The notes under the pieces were generated by a model. That model was given only the letters and a program-made list of their open reading frames with translations. It had not been told where the DNA came from and ran no database searches. Shown here in pieces: positions 1 through 9,288 of a DNA stretch of 64,000 nt. Source of the stretch: Tenggerimyces flavus (lineage in GTDB: Bacteria; Actinomycetota; Actinomycetes; Propionibacteriales; Actinopolymorphaceae); the NCBI RefSeq assembly GCF_016907715.1, contig NZ_JAFBCM010000001.1, positions 7,355,420 through 7,419,419 on the forward strand, read 5' to 3'. Numbering within the stretch: the first letter of the stretch is position 1; every line of letters starts with the position of its first letter. A program made the translations under genes and the position numbers.

Positions 1-1
1 G

Positions 2-82
2 ACGCGCGGCGTCGGTCGGTACAGCATGACCGACAACGCGCTGATGTCGAAGCCGGGCAAGCAGACGTCCAAAGGTGTTTGA
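2..82 (+). CDS. C-terminal end of an upstream gene (partial)
   Basis: An open frame enters at base 2 and stops at TGA 80-82, giving a 26-residue tail ending MTDNALMSKPGKQTSKGV. No family can be assigned. A chance open frame is possible. Confidence 0.3.
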   Translation, partial: TRGVGRYSMTDNALMSKPGKQTSKGV

Positions 83-115
83 CGTCCGGTCGCGCGTCCA
101 GCCAGGATCGATCCC

Positions 116-958
116 ATGAACACCCTCGAACGTACGGTCGAGATCAACGGCATCGAACTGTGCACGCAGACCTTCGGAGAACCGGAGAATCCCGCCGCTC
201 TGCTGGTCGCCGGTACGTCGTGCTCGATGGACTGGTGGACCCCGACCTTCTGCACGGCGCTTGCAGGCAAGGGCTTCTTCGTCCTTCGTTTCGATCAGCG
301 CGATACTGGCCGATCCAGTCGTGACGAGCCCGGGCACCCCACGTACTCGCTGACCGACCTGACACTTGATGCCGTCCACGTTCTCGACGGCTACGGAATC
401 GACCGAGCGCACTGGATCGGCTTCTCCCAGGGTGGTTGGGTCAGTCAACTCGCCGCGCTCGACCACCCCGATCGGGTCGCGGCTCTCACCCTGATCTCGA
501 CCCGGCCGACCAGCCATGGCCCAGCCGATTCCGATCTGCCAGAAGTCACCACGGAGCTCCTTGCCGCGTGGGAGCAAACGGGTGAGCCGGACTGGGACCA
601 ACCGTCGGCTGTGGTCGACTATCTGGTCGAGTCCGAACGGTCGCTGGCAGCCAACCCGTTCGACGAACAGGCTGCTCGCGACATCTGTTCGAGTTGCGTC
701 ACACGATCAATCGATGTCCGGTCGGCTGTCACCAACCATCCGATCGCTGATCAAGGCCCGCGTTGGCGCGGTCGTCTCGGCGAGATCGCCGTCCCGACGG
801 TGATCCTTCATGGTGACCACGACCCGCTGTTCCCTCCTCCCAACGCCACAGCCCTAGCCGCCGAGATCCTGGGCTCTAGAATCCAGTTCCTACCTGTCGG
901 GCACGAGCTGCCACCACGCATTCATTCCCTCGTCATCGACGCCATCTCAAGTCTGTGA
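116..958 (+). CDS. alpha/beta-fold hydrolase
   Basis: This 280-residue protein has the full alpha/beta hydrolase layout. It carries an oxyanion/cap region near residues 30-70, the nucleophile elbow GFSQGG (Ser about 104), a late Asp in GDHDPLF (about 240) and the catalytic His in VGHELPP near the C-terminus. The length is normal for the family. It resembles proline-iminopeptidase or haloperoxidase-like hydrolases, but the substrate cannot be read from sequence. The ATG at 116 follows an AGGA-type ribosome site at about 103. It appears intact and stands alone before a stretch of remnants. Confidence 0.85.
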   Translation: MNTLERTVEINGIELCTQTFGEPENPAALLVAGTSCSMDWWTPTFCTALAGKGFFVLRFDQRDTGRSSRDEPGHPTYSLTDLTLDAVHVLDGYGIDRAHWIGFSQGGWVSQLAALDHPDRVAALTLISTRPTSHGPADSDLPEVTTELLAAWEQTGEPDWDQPSAVVDYLVESERSLAANPFDEQAARDICSSCVTRSIDVRSAVTNHPIADQGPRWRGRLGEIAVPTVILHGDHDPLFPPPNATALAAEILGSRIQFLPVGHELPPRIHSLVIDAISSL

Positions 959-1089
959 GCATCCCAGTTCAATGGATGCAGCTGCCGTCTTAGAGCCTGT
1001 TCCTGAACCTGAGTTGATCTTGGCGGCGTCGTCGTCGAACAGTAGCTCGATTCGGAGATGCTCACGCCCACGGCCGCGAACGACTCTCT

Positions 1090-1405
1090 ACCTGGACGCC
1101 GGGCAACTAGTCGTGCTGCTCGGTGACTCCGGCATCGGCAGGACCCACCTACTCATCGCGCGCGCCTGGCCGCCTGCGACCAAGGCCGCCACGTCCGCTA
1201 CGTCACCGGCGCGCAAATTAGCCATCGAACTCGTCGAAGCCGCCGACGACCGCATGCCGTCCTGCGTCGTTGCCCGCTACGGCCACCTCGACCTCTTGCT
1301 GCTCGATGAACTCGGCTACGTCCAAGTCGATCCTCGCGGGCCCGAGCTGTTGCTCCAGATCATCACCGAACGCGAGGAACGCGCCTCGATCGGCATCGTG
1401 GATCC
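1090..1405 (+). pseudogene. IstB-like transposition helper ATPase remnant (IS21 type)
   Basis: The translation shows a degraded AAA+ ATPase: a Walker A relative GDSGIGRTHL (Lys replaced by Arg), then ELVEAADD, RYGHLDLLLLDELGYV (Walker B) and QIITEREERASI. These are the signature blocks of IstB helper proteins of IS21-family elements. The N-terminal third and everything after the ITERE block are missing, and no istA transposase is nearby. The open frame runs from 972 to 1592, but only this part is recognisable. It is a dead fragment of an insertion sequence. Confidence 0.75.
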
Positions 1406-2779
1406 ACTCCGCGCGGGCCACATCGTTGAGGTTGACGTCAGGGTCCTCCTCCGGATACGGCCACAGTCCGCCGCCGCGGTTCCAGGCCGCCCACGTTGGT
1501 GCCGGGTCGAGCGTGGATTACCTCGGCCAGGAATGACGGCTCGAGTTTATGTGCCACGCCTTCAGGATCAGTCGGAACGTGTGCGCCGATAGGAGTTGAT
1601 CGTCCGGATGCCGTCCGGATGCGGACAGCATCCGTAACAGGACGCGGCTGCAGTCGTTGGATCAGCGCGATTCACTCAGGGGAGGAGGGCGCGGTAGTCG
1701 CGGGTGTGCAAGGGAGGTAGCCGTGAGCGAGCCAGGTCAGGCATCCGAACCTGGGCACGCACTATGGGTGCGCTCGCTGATCATGCGGGCGCTGCCATCC
1801 GCTTGTTCCCACCGGCCGGATCAACTGGGACGTCGTTAAGGCAGCCATCGAGTCGGTCGAGTCGGTCGAGCTGGTCAACAGATACGCGTTGGCTGGGTAC
1901 GCGTCGGTCGACCGAGTCGACAGGGCCGCGATCAGAGCCGCGGTCGTAGTGCATATCGACACCCGAGCGCACGCCACGGTGGTCGAAGCCAGCCTGCCCA
2001 GCCGGCACCACCGTGCAACGGGACCCGCTCAACGACCCATTCGATCCGGGCCACCGGGATGCGGCTGATCGCCAAGCCTGCGCCGGCAGGCGGTGGGCAC
2101 GAGGAGCGGGACCTGTAGCGAAACGGTTAACGCGGTGAACACGGTCGATGCCGATCGTCGATCAACATCTTCGGGGCGGTCGTCGCCTCCGCGATCCCCC
2201 GCCGTGGAGACGAGCCTGCTTGTGTGCGTCGGGTTATCGCCGTCGGGAACGGGAACGCTCCCGAGTACTGCGATCGACTGCGGGGGCGACGCAAGAGCAA
2301 CCGCGAGCTGCCTGTTGAGCACGTGAGCAGCTGCGGTGAGGCGGCCTTGACGCCCCCTGACGCTCCGTCAAGGCCGCGATAGATCCGGGCGGGCGGGCGG
2401 GGTCAACCCTCCCAGCCCCGGCGCCCGCCCGGACGTTCTCGGGCTCCCTCGGACTCCCCGGACCTCGTTGTGAACGCCCGGCGGTACGGGGGCGAATTCC
2501 TGCGATGACTGGGTCCGGCTGGCAGTGCGCTGCAGCTGCCCTAAGCGCCGGGCGTGGGAACTCGGGCCGGCCCGGGTGGGTCAGCACTGCCCAGCCATCG
2601 CTGCCTCCGAAGGCCCGCGGGCCATCCCGCAAGCTGAACCCCAGCTGGACACGTCAGCCGGATAGACGCCGGATAACTGTGGCCGCGAGTGGTTGGTCAC
2701 CGCCATCGTCCACCGACTTATCCGACTCGCACACCTCGCTGTCGACGCCGACCACAGCTGAGCAAGTCGAAGGATGTAG
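1406..2779. other. gene-poor remnant region
   Basis: No convincing gene was found. On the minus strand at about 1415-1500 a short frame reads GGGLWPYPEEDPDVNLNDVA, which looks like coding sequence but was not identified and is frameshifted. On the plus strand at about 1800-2000 there is a protein-like stretch (INWDVVKAAIESVESVELV) with no start codon. The region also holds a strong hairpin at 2341-2377. Confidence 0.4.
2341..2377. repeat. 12-bp perfect inverted repeat (hairpin)
   Basis: GCGGCCTTGACG (2341-2352) is followed after 13 bases by its exact reverse complement CGTCAAGGCCGC (2366-2377). There is no T-run on either side. It could be a terminator of lost genes or a mobile-element end. 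Confidence 0.6.
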
Positions 2780-2814
2780 CGATCGACAACAGAAGGATCC
2801 TATGTTGTCGATCG
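2780..2814. repeat. recombinase-associated dyad, copy A
   Basis: CGATCGACAACA (2780-2791) and TGTTGTCGATCG (2803-2814) are exact 12-bp inverted arms around an 11-base centre containing AGGATCCT, itself a palindrome. The same arrangement occurs at 22678-22712 and 56891-56920. Each time it lies just upstream of the 5' end of a tyrosine-recombinase gene or its remnant. It may be a regulatory operator of the recombinase or part of its recombination site. Confidence 0.7.
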
Positions 2815-2859
2815 CGCGTCGCCGGGTGACTGTCGGTTCCGCGACCTACCGTGGTCGGC

Positions 2860-3330
2860 ATGGAGCAACAGGACCACGCCGGCGGGCCCGGCGAGACGGT
2901 GGTCAGCGAGCTAGTCGAGGCCGAGCTCGTCGACGAGCTCGAGCACGCACCGGCGCTCGCCGCGAAGATTGCGGCGCTGAGCCCGGCACCGTCGACGGCC
3001 GCCAGCGCGATCTCCCCGTACGTCACGGCGCAACCCATGCGGATATCCGCCGACGTGCTCGACGCTGACGACCCCGCGGCCGCGCTCCGCCGCCCAGTTC
3101 CTTCTCCGCCACCCCAAGCACATCCGCGCCGCGTACACCACCGACCTGACCCAGTGGTCACCTTCGTTCGGCCGCGCCGTGGGCGCGAACCTTCATCACC
3201 TCGAGCGGCGCACGCATGGACCGAATCGCCGGGTACCGGATCATCGCCCGCCGGGCTGATATCCCCGCCGCTGACGCCATCTCCCCGCACAGCCTGCGTC
3301 GCCACCGCGTCGTGACCGCATCGCTCAGCA
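2860..3330 (+). pseudogene. tyrosine recombinase, internally deleted copy
   Basis: The first about 75 codons closely match the intact recombinase at 56966-58000 (shared VEAELVDELE, PMRISADVL and DDPAAAL). The next part is frameshifted, and the region matching residues 95-268 of the intact protein is absent. Homology resumes near 3210 with ARMDRIAGYRIIA and PHSLR. The catalytic Arg of the first box, the Lys and the Tyr are lost, so it cannot be active. With its upstream dyad it is an eroded second copy of the recombinase locus. Confidence 0.8.
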
Positions 3331-3359
3331 ATGACTGGGCACGCTTCGGAGGCCCAGAG

Positions 3360-3668
3360 ATGTCCACCTATCAGCGTCCTGGCGTGAAGCCCGTTCGTTC
3401 TGAGGAAGACGGTGAACTTCACTGCACAGCTTGTGACCTGTGGAACGGCACGCACGTTGACGAAGTCCGCATCGCGGCGCGCGCGGAGGACCGGGACTTC
3501 AACGAGACTAAAGTTGACGCGATCACTGGGCGCGTAACAACGCACAATGACGCTCCCAGTCCTGTGGGCCCGCTGATCGGCCAAGGACGCCGTCAGCGGA
3601 TCATGCTGCTCGGCTGGTGCGAGCTCTACTCCCGGGGCTATGAGTGGGTCTACGTACGATGCCCCTGA
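3360..3668 (+). CDS. small hypothetical protein
   Basis: This 102-residue open frame starts at ATG 3360. It has a CTACD motif near the N-terminus and ends EWVYVRCP, so it could bind a metal through cysteines. Base composition is lower in GC than the flanks. No family was recognised. It begins inside the 3' edge of the decayed recombinase copy, so it may be a foreign gene brought to that point or a chance frame. The next gene (3710) follows at short distance on the same strand. Confidence 0.4.
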   Translation: MSTYQRPGVKPVRSEEDGELHCTACDLWNGTHVDEVRIAARAEDRDFNETKVDAITGRVTTHNDAPSPVGPLIGQGRRQRIMLLGWCELYSRGYEWVYVRCP

Positions 3669-3709
3669 CAAACCCCTGCTGGCGGGCCCCAGCAGATCCG
3701 GCCATCCCA

Positions 3710-3898
3710 ATGAGGGTGGTGCGGGGCGAGATCCAGACCAGGCGTGATTCTGGACGGAGGAGCGGCAGGCGGGTGAGCGTGAGGTCGACGAACAGATCGC
3801 CGCCGGGCCTGGGGACCACGTACGAGACCGCAGAGGAGTTCCTCGCCCACCTCGAGGACCTCTCCGCCCAGAGCGATAGCAGGGATGGCGGCGAATGA
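3710..3898 (+). CDS. small hypothetical protein
   Basis: This 62-residue frame starts at ATG 3710. It is basic at the N-terminus and acidic at the C-terminus (TAEEFLAHLEDLSAQ looks helical). Its stop overlaps the ATG of the next gene in an ATGA arrangement at 3895-3898, which supports real translation and coupling. No family was recognised. Confidence 0.4.
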   Translation: MRVVRGEIQTRRDSGRRSGRRVSVRSTNRSPPGLGTTYETAEEFLAHLEDLSAQSDSRDGGE

Positions 3899-4376
3899 GT
3901 GACAACACCCCGCAGCAGGAGTCGGCAGTTTCTTCAAGCTCACAAGGTCAACCGAAGTCGGCACAGTGTTACCGCGGCGGCAATTGGGTGTGGATCGACG
4001 ACCCGGTCGCGGCTACAGCCGCCTACGAACGCGGCGACTTCGACGCGGCGATAGAAGCGAGCGGTTCACGTTCTGGACCGGTGTTCCTCGTGGCGACGCC
4101 TTCGAGGTGCCGCTCGCTGTCGAGGTCTACCAACGCAGCACTCCGTTGCCGTACTTCCTCATCGAGGTCACCCCTGGAGGCGGCGGCCGCGTGTTGCACG
4201 TGTACGCCGACTATCTCTCCGACCTAATGGGGGTCCTGGCCCGGTGGATGCCCACGGTCCAAGGTGCCGCGATCACGGGGTTTCTGGAGAACTTGCACTC
4301 CGGCGAGATGCCCGGACTCGCCGAACTGGCCCGCACCTGGACAGCGGTGACGACAGTACCTAACGCGCATCCGTGA
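3895..4376 (+). pseudogene. hypothetical protein gene with one frameshift
   Basis: Translation from ATG 3895 gives MSDNTPQQES... and a block WVWIDDPVAATAAYERGDF. Near base 4065 the sensible reading moves to another frame: FTFWTGVPRGDAFEVPL, then YFLIEVTPGGGGRVLHVYAD and EMPGLAELARTW, ending at 4376. Joined, it would be a protein of about 160 residues of unknown family. It is coupled to the preceding gene by ATGA. The single indel could be a sequencing error or a true inactivating change. Confidence 0.5.
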
Positions 4377-4764
4377 AACATCGGGATAGACGCCAGCTGA
4401 CCTTCAATCGCGCTTACACCGTTCACCTGCCGACCTGCTCAGCGACCTACTCAGCGCGTCGTCAGCAACCCGATGACGTCGCTTCGGAGTCTGAAGCATC
4501 GCTCCAAGCGGCGACAGATCTCACCAGCCAGCAGGCTCGGCGACCAGCGTTCCTCAACCAGACATCACCCGCTTGAGGCTCGCCGATCAGATCCCATTAG
4601 GTGGCCAGCAACTCCCACTAGAGCACGAGCGACAGGAACAGGCGTGGCTTCGGCCCGGTTTCGTGCGACGGGAAGCGGAACGGCCGCAGCGGTGACAGGA
4701 TCGGGTCCTCACCGCGCTCCCAGCTGCAAAGGGCGCCAGGCTGGCGGTCTATGGAAGGACATCG
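4377..4764. other. intergenic region without recognised features
   Basis: About 390 bases separate the frameshifted hypothetical gene from the flavodoxin-like gene. I see no convincing open frame, RNA or repeat. An AAGGACATCG ribosome site lies directly before ATG 4765. Confidence 0.4.
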
Positions 4765-5373
4765 ATGGCGACTCTGCGTGCTCTTGCCCTGTGCTGCACC
4801 CTGAAGAAGTCGCCTGCGCCGTCGAGCTCGGACCTGATCGCACGGGAGATCCTCACCGCCCTGACCGACCACGACGTCGTCGGCGACTTGGTCCGGGTGG
4901 TGGATCACGATGTGCGGTTCGGGGTGTCCATTGATGAAGGCGACGGTGATGCGTGGCCGCAGATCCGTGCGCAGGTGATGGCCGCCGACATCCTGGTGAT
5001 GGCAACCCCAATCTGGATGGGGCAGCCGTCGAGCGTCGCCAAGATGGTCCTCGAACGACTGGACGCGGAGTTGTCGGAGACCGATGAGCAGGGTCGCTTG
5101 TCGACGTATGGCATGGTCGCGGTGCTCGGTGTCGTCGGTAACGAGGACGGCGCGCACCACGTCACTGCTGAGGTGTTCCAGGCCCTCAACGATGTCGGGT
5201 TCACCATCCCCGCTGCCGGCGGCACGTACTGGGTCGGCGAGGCAATGCAGAAGACGAACTACGACCAGGCCGGCCCGAAGCCGAACACCACGGGTGCGGC
5301 CACCAAGACTCTCGCCTCGAACGCTGCCCACCTCGCCCGGCTGCTGAAGAACAGCCAGTACCCACCCTCCTAA
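4765..5373 (+). CDS. flavodoxin-like NAD(P)H-dependent oxidoreductase, copy 1
   Basis: This 202-residue protein belongs to the flavodoxin-fold FMN reductase group. It has an N-terminal strand followed by LKKSPAPSSS (phosphate-binding region), then ADILVMATPIWMGQPSS (flavin-ring loop) and VGNEDGAHHVT. It is likely a cytosolic FMN-dependent quinone or iron reductase; the substrate is unknown. A paralogue of identical length lies at 15909-16517 and shares most residues, including the TYWVGEAM and AATKTLA blocks. Start is ATG 4765 with an AAGGAC site. Confidence 0.85.
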   Translation: MATLRALALCCTLKKSPAPSSSDLIAREILTALTDHDVVGDLVRVVDHDVRFGVSIDEGDGDAWPQIRAQVMAADILVMATPIWMGQPSSVAKMVLERLDAELSETDEQGRLSTYGMVAVLGVVGNEDGAHHVTAEVFQALNDVGFTIPAAGGTYWVGEAMQKTNYDQAGPKPNTTGAATKTLASNAAHLARLLKNSQYPPS

Positions 5374-5915
5374 GCTCCGACCGGCCCCTGAGATGCCCTT
5401 GCAGTCAGGGCTTGCCGGCGCCAGGAACGGTGCTGGGAAGGCGACTACTTGCCCGCTGGATTCTGATGATTCGGGTTCACCTCCAGTTCTGGCCGACGAC
5501 GTACAACTGCGGGTCGTCCCCGCGGCTTATCGCAAGCGAAGTGCGAAGGCACCGGGGTCCAGATGGCCGGCGCGCGCTCCCAAGTACCTAGTCGCCGGTG
5601 TCGCCGTCGCATGTTCGGCACGGCTGATCACTACAGGATAATGACTGCTTAGGCCGTTACGCGCACTCTCGAATGCCGCTCACGAGTTAGTGGTCCGCGT
5701 TGTTGTTCCTCGGGGTTGACCTCGGGCCGGCGGACACCGGCGACCCGGTTCTGCGCGGGACCTTGTCCCTCACACCGGTGCGGACAGCTTCCTGTTCGCG
5801 CCAGGTCTGTTTCGTGGGTGGAACGATGGCTGGCGGGTATTAATCTGCCGATTGGGCCTGTTATGCCCGCCTCGGACCCCGGCTGCAGAGGGAGGCCAGT
5901 GTCGTCGTCGAAGGG
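5374..5915. other. intergenic region upstream of the ECF sigma gene
   Basis: There is no convincing gene in 540 bases. It presumably contains the promoter of the sigma-factor gene, but no clear -10/-35 pair was recognised. Confidence 0.35.
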
Positions 5916-6578
5916 GTGCACCGGGTGACTGCGGAACGTTCAACGAGACCGTCAGATCTTCTTGTCGTAGACCAGCGAGATGATCGCGGCGGGGGTCGTC
6001 GGCGCGCTCGGGTGGGCGCCAGGGTGGCGGATCCTCCGGTGGCGGGATGGGATCAGTTGCCGGCCCGTGTCGCTGACGGCGACGAGGTGGGGTTCGCCGC
6101 GCTCTACGACGCCCTCGCTCCCTGTGCTTACGGTCTGGCGGTGCGGATCGTTCGGGACCGGGCGCACGCCGAGGACGTCACCCAGGAGGTGTTCGTTCAG
6201 CTGTGGACGACCGCGCCTCGCTACGACCCGCACCGACGAACGGCCCTGACCTGGGCCATCACCGTGACCCACCGTCGAGCGGTGGACCGGGTCCGCGCCG
6301 AACGCCTCCGCCGCGACCCCGAAACAATCGCCGGTTCCGTCCCGCTCGCCGACCCGGTCGGCGGGCACCTGCAGCTGGTCGTTGACCGCGATCTCATCGT
6401 GCGGTGCCTGGCCGAGCTCACCCTGCTACAGCGGCGGGTGATCGTGGACGCCTACTACGGCGGCTGCACCTGCCCCGAGGTCGCCCAGCGACTCAGCGCC
6501 ACCGTGCCGGTCAAGACCCGCATCCGCGACGGCCTGCGCAACCTCCGCGCCTGCCTCACCACTACACGAGTCACATGA
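5916..6578 (+). CDS. ECF-type RNA polymerase sigma factor (SigK/RpoE-like)
   Basis: Sigma region 2 is clear at residues about 55-95 (FAALYDALAPCAYGLA, then RAHAEDVTQEVFVQLW). Region 4 lies at about 160-210 (LAELTLLQRRVIVDAYY, CPEVAQRLS, RIRDGLRNLR). It would direct RNA polymerase to a stress or envelope regulon. The track start is GTG 5916; GTG 5925 is an alternative. The first 45 residues are Arg-rich and not conserved. No anti-sigma factor follows; instead a small Cys-containing ORF starts 11 bases downstream. Domains are complete and the gene looks intact. Confidence 0.88.
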   Translation: MHRVTAERSTRPSDLLVVDQRDDRGGGRRRARVGARVADPPVAGWDQLPARVADGDEVGFAALYDALAPCAYGLAVRIVRDRAHAEDVTQEVFVQLWTTAPRYDPHRRTALTWAITVTHRRAVDRVRAERLRRDPETIAGSVPLADPVGGHLQLVVDRDLIVRCLAELTLLQRRVIVDAYYGGCTCPEVAQRLSATVPVKTRIRDGLRNLRACLTTTRVT

Positions 6579-6589
6579 GGAGGTCACGG

Positions 6590-6790
6590 ATGGACGAGGT
6601 GTCCACCCCGGACCCGGGCTCGTACTGCGATCATTGCGCGCCGCGCTCGCAGACCCCGGTCCGGTTCTGGACAAGCCGCAGCCCCAGGCCAAGCCGGAGA
6701 CCGCGGGTTGCCTCTGGCCTCCATCGGCTCTGCGACACCTGTGTACGTCGATGCGTCGAGGCGCGCACGGGGCGTCACGTCCGAGGTTGA
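6590..6790 (+). CDS. small Cys-pair (zinc-finger-like) protein
   Basis: This 66-residue frame has a strong ribosome site (GAGGAGG, 6577-6583) seven bases before ATG 6590 and directly follows the sigma gene. It contains two CxxC pairs, YCDHC and LCDTC, suggestive of a zinc ribbon. It could be a cognate modulator of the sigma factor, but no known anti-sigma domain is visible. The central part is low-complexity Arg/Ser/Pro and may be frameshifted. Confidence 0.45.
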   Translation: MDEVSTPDPGSYCDHCAPRSQTPVRFWTSRSPRPSRRPRVASGLHRLCDTCVRRCVEARTGRHVRG

Positions 6791-7085
6791 TGACCACCTC
6801 CAGCATTGCCTCCGGCTGCTCCGGGAGATTCAGCGCCAGACCGAACGGTTGACCTCCCTCGATGTCCGCGGCGCCGCTACCTGGGATGCCGAATCGCTCC
6901 AGGTCGACGTCGCCGCCATCGTCAATCAGGTCCACCTGACCTTGCGGCAGATGCAGGAGGCCGTCTCGTTCCCCGCATCCTCCCTGGTTCGGCGTGGTGG
7001 CCCCTGCGGGACCCAGACAGTTACCCGCCTGCCCACGAGTACGCCTGCAAGGCCGACCGTCGACGGTGTCGATGGTGTGGTGTGA
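6741..7085 (+). CDS. small hypothetical, helical
   Basis: This frame overlaps the end of the Cys-pair ORF. It contains a convincing helical stretch (DDHLQHCLRLLREIQRQTER, then QVDVAAIVNQVHLTLRQMQE). GTG 6741 is a possible start; no good ribosome site is seen. The C-terminal 35 residues run antisense to the degraded GAF-ANTAR gene and are probably not meaningful. No family was recognised. Confidence 0.35.
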   Translation: MYVDASRRARGVTSEVDDHLQHCLRLLREIQRQTERLTSLDVRGAATWDAESLQVDVAAIVNQVHLTLRQMQEAVSFPASSLVRRGGPCGTQTVTRLPTSTPARPTVDGVDGVV

Positions 7086-7089
7086 CCAG

Positions 7090-7900
7090 CTGGGCGCGCA
7101 GCAGGAGGGTGGAGGTGGGGAGGGTGTTGTCGATGACGGCGGTGGCGACGTCGCTGAGACGCCTGGTGGCGGCGGACGCATGTGCGCATGATTCGAACGC
7201 GGCGGTGACGTCGATCCCGGCTCGTTCGGCGAGTACTCCTTTGGCCTGCTCGATCAGGACTCGGCTGTTCAACGCGTTCTGGGGTTGCTCGGCCAGCAGG
7301 TCTCGTTCGCGGACGAAGCGTTCGTGGAGCAAACCGATGGTGGCGATGTCGCACAGTGCCTGGCCGATGTCGACGTCGTCTTGGCTGAGTGTGGTTCGAT
7401 GGGCGCAGAACAAGTTCAGCACCTGGCCTCTTCCGTGGCGGCGGCCATCAGCTGCAGCCGGCTCCCGTTGATCGGCCAGGATGAGACCGCCGCGTCGGCC
7501 TGCAACAGCTCAACCCTGCGCTCGGTCAGCGTGTGCAGAAGTTCGATAACAACAACAGCGCCTCGGTCAGCCCGACCGAGACCTGCACCGTTACCACGCC
7601 GGTGGCCTGATGGATCGCCCGGTGGCCGTCGGTGACCTCGGCCAACTGCGGATCCAGCTGCCCGGCGACTCGTGCTGGAGGTCCACCAGCATCGTGGTCG
7701 CCGCTGCCGCGAAGTCCAGAGCCTTGGCCAGATAGAGGTTGTCCAGCGCGTGAGTTCGTGGGTAGGTGATGGCGGCCCGTTGTGGTTCTTGGTGTGAGCC
7801 TGGCCGGACAACACCAGCAGAAACACGAATGGGTGCCGCTGTCGTTGTTTCGGATGGTCGGGACCGGGAATGGGCAAGGCAAGCCGCGTCTACCCCGCAC
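7090..7900 (-). pseudogene. GAF-ANTAR regulator, broken copy 1
   Basis: Read on the minus strand, pieces of a GAF-ANTAR protein appear in order but in different frames: ALDFAAAATTMLVDLQHE near 7700, a GAF start ELLHTLTERRVELLQADA (about 7545-7490), then NLFCAHRTTLSQDDVDIGQA and a complete ANTAR domain (NSRVLIEQAKGVLAERAGID). The middle of the GAF domain is missing, with ATEEAR joined almost directly to LNLFCAH at about 7422, and there are several frameshifts. ANTAR proteins normally act as RNA-binding antiterminators. This copy is dead except possibly the last 130 codons (7021-7422). Confidence 0.75.
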
Positions 7901-8089
7901 GCGGTAACCTGCGGTTCGCCTCTCGGCAAGAGACAGCAGCCGCGGCCAAGCGGTCTCGGCTCCTGACGCCAAGGGACCGCTGAGTCCCGGGCGGGCGATC
8001 GTCCCGCCTTCGGCCGCCCGCCCGGGCAGCAACACCTTAGCGAGGGCGTCTCCACTGGCGCGGGCGGAGCAAATCAGGGCGATGATCAT

Positions 8090-8375
8090 CTAGCTGGCGC
8101 GGCTGACGTGGATCATCTCAACCGTCACCGTTTCTCGGCGACCTCATAGACAACCCGGTACCGACCGATGTGGAGCCGATATCGGTCCACACCCCACGCG
8201 AATGCCCCATCAGGGCGTGGTCCTCAGCCAACACGTCGAGGGCGTCGAACACGGCGAGCAGCCTGTCCCGGTCATCGACCATGAACACCTCGGCCACGAC
8301 TAGAACCTCATCGGCCAGAACAACTTCGTACCTCACCGGTTTCGTCAATGGCCGTGCGTCAACGGTCAAGGCCAA
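8090..8375 (-). pseudogene. RelE/ParE-family toxin, frameshifted
   Basis: The minus-strand translation begins VRYEVVLADEVL, then FMVDDRDRLLAVFDALDVLAED. The end is split between frames: DI, then RLHIGRYRVVYEVAEKR, then VTVEMIHVSRAS with stop TAG at 8090-8092. Assembled, these are the core of a ParE/RelE-type endoribonuclease or gyrase toxin of about 90 residues. At least two indels interrupt it, so it should be inactive. It follows its antitoxin remnant with a short overlap. Confidence 0.7.
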
Positions 8376-8545
8376 GCTGGCGGCGCGCCCTCGTCGAGGC
8401 CGACATAGGCAACCTCGCCGAGCTGCTTACGCAGCTGGTAGCGCGCGATCGCCAACTCGTCCTCACGGTCCTCAATTGCGCGGACCAGATCGGTGAGATA
8501 AAGATGGATGGCCTCGCGGGCGACCTCTTGCTTTTCTGCTGGCCG
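8366..8545 (-). pseudogene. antitoxin remnant partnered with the ParE-like toxin
   Basis: The C-terminal 55 residues of an antitoxin are readable: AEKQEVAREAIHLYLTDLVR, AIEDREDELAIARYQLRKQL, then GEVAYVGLDE. The N-terminal DNA-binding part is absent. Just beyond about 8545 the DNA becomes GAF-domain coding sequence on the opposite strand, so a recombination joint has cut both genes. The stop overlaps the toxin start, as is usual in toxin-antitoxin operons. Confidence 0.6.
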
Positions 8546-9258
8546 ACACACGTTGGTCAGCCGGTTCGATGTGCTCGACTTCCTCGGCCTGCTGGCCGAG
8601 CGGAGCTTCGAGCTGCTGGATGTCGACGCCGCCGGGGTGATCTTGTCTGACCAGCGGGGCGGCTGGCGCCCCGCATCCGGGTCGTCGGAGGACGCGGCGC
8701 TGGTGGAGGTGTTCGCCACCCAAACCAAGCAGGGCCGTGTATGGATGCCGCCCGCACCGGGACGGTCGTGGCCAGCGCCGACTTGGCCTCCGAGATCGAT
8801 CGGTGGCACAGTTTGCCCCGGCCGCGGTCGAGGCCGGGTTCCGGGCGGCCTGCGCGGTACCGATGCGGCTGCGGGACGCAGGTTCATCGGGTCGCTGACG
8901 TTGCTGAACACCCGCCCCGGTCGCCGTCGAGGAACCTGATGTTGCGCTCGGCCAGGCGTTGGCCGACATCGCCACCATCGGCATCCTGCAACAACGCACC
9001 ATCCACCGCGACGAGATCCTGTACGAACAACTCGTGGCCACCCTCCACCACCGCACCGTGGTCGAACAAGCCAAGGGCGTCCTGGCCGAGCTCGGCGACC
9101 TGGACATGCACCAGGCCTGCACCGCCCTCCGCGGCTACGCCCGTACCCACCAGCTGCTGTCCGAGGTCGCTCGCGACGTCGCCACTGGCGACCTCGACGG
9201 GAACGGCCTCGTCGCCACCCAACCCGCTCCCACTACCAGGTCACCGGCCCCCGACTGA
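8545..9258 (+). pseudogene. GAF-ANTAR regulator, broken copy 2
   Basis: GAF-domain sequence starts abruptly (FDVLDFLGLLAERSFELLDV, then AAGVILSDQRGGW) without a start codon. It continues in a second frame (MDAARTGTVVASADLASEI) and a third (ALADIATIGILQQRTIHRD, VVEQAKGVLAELGDLD), ending at 9258. The ANTAR domain is complete. The 5' end was replaced at the joint with the antitoxin remnant, and two or three indels lie within the GAF domain. Confidence 0.78.
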
Positions 9259-9288
9259 CCCCGACTGGCCGGGGAGCCCCAGCGAACT

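Noticed and set aside
2718-3908. A 396-residue minus-strand protein
   Set aside because: It is antisense to the recombinase remnant and has no motifs; biased composition keeps the frame open.
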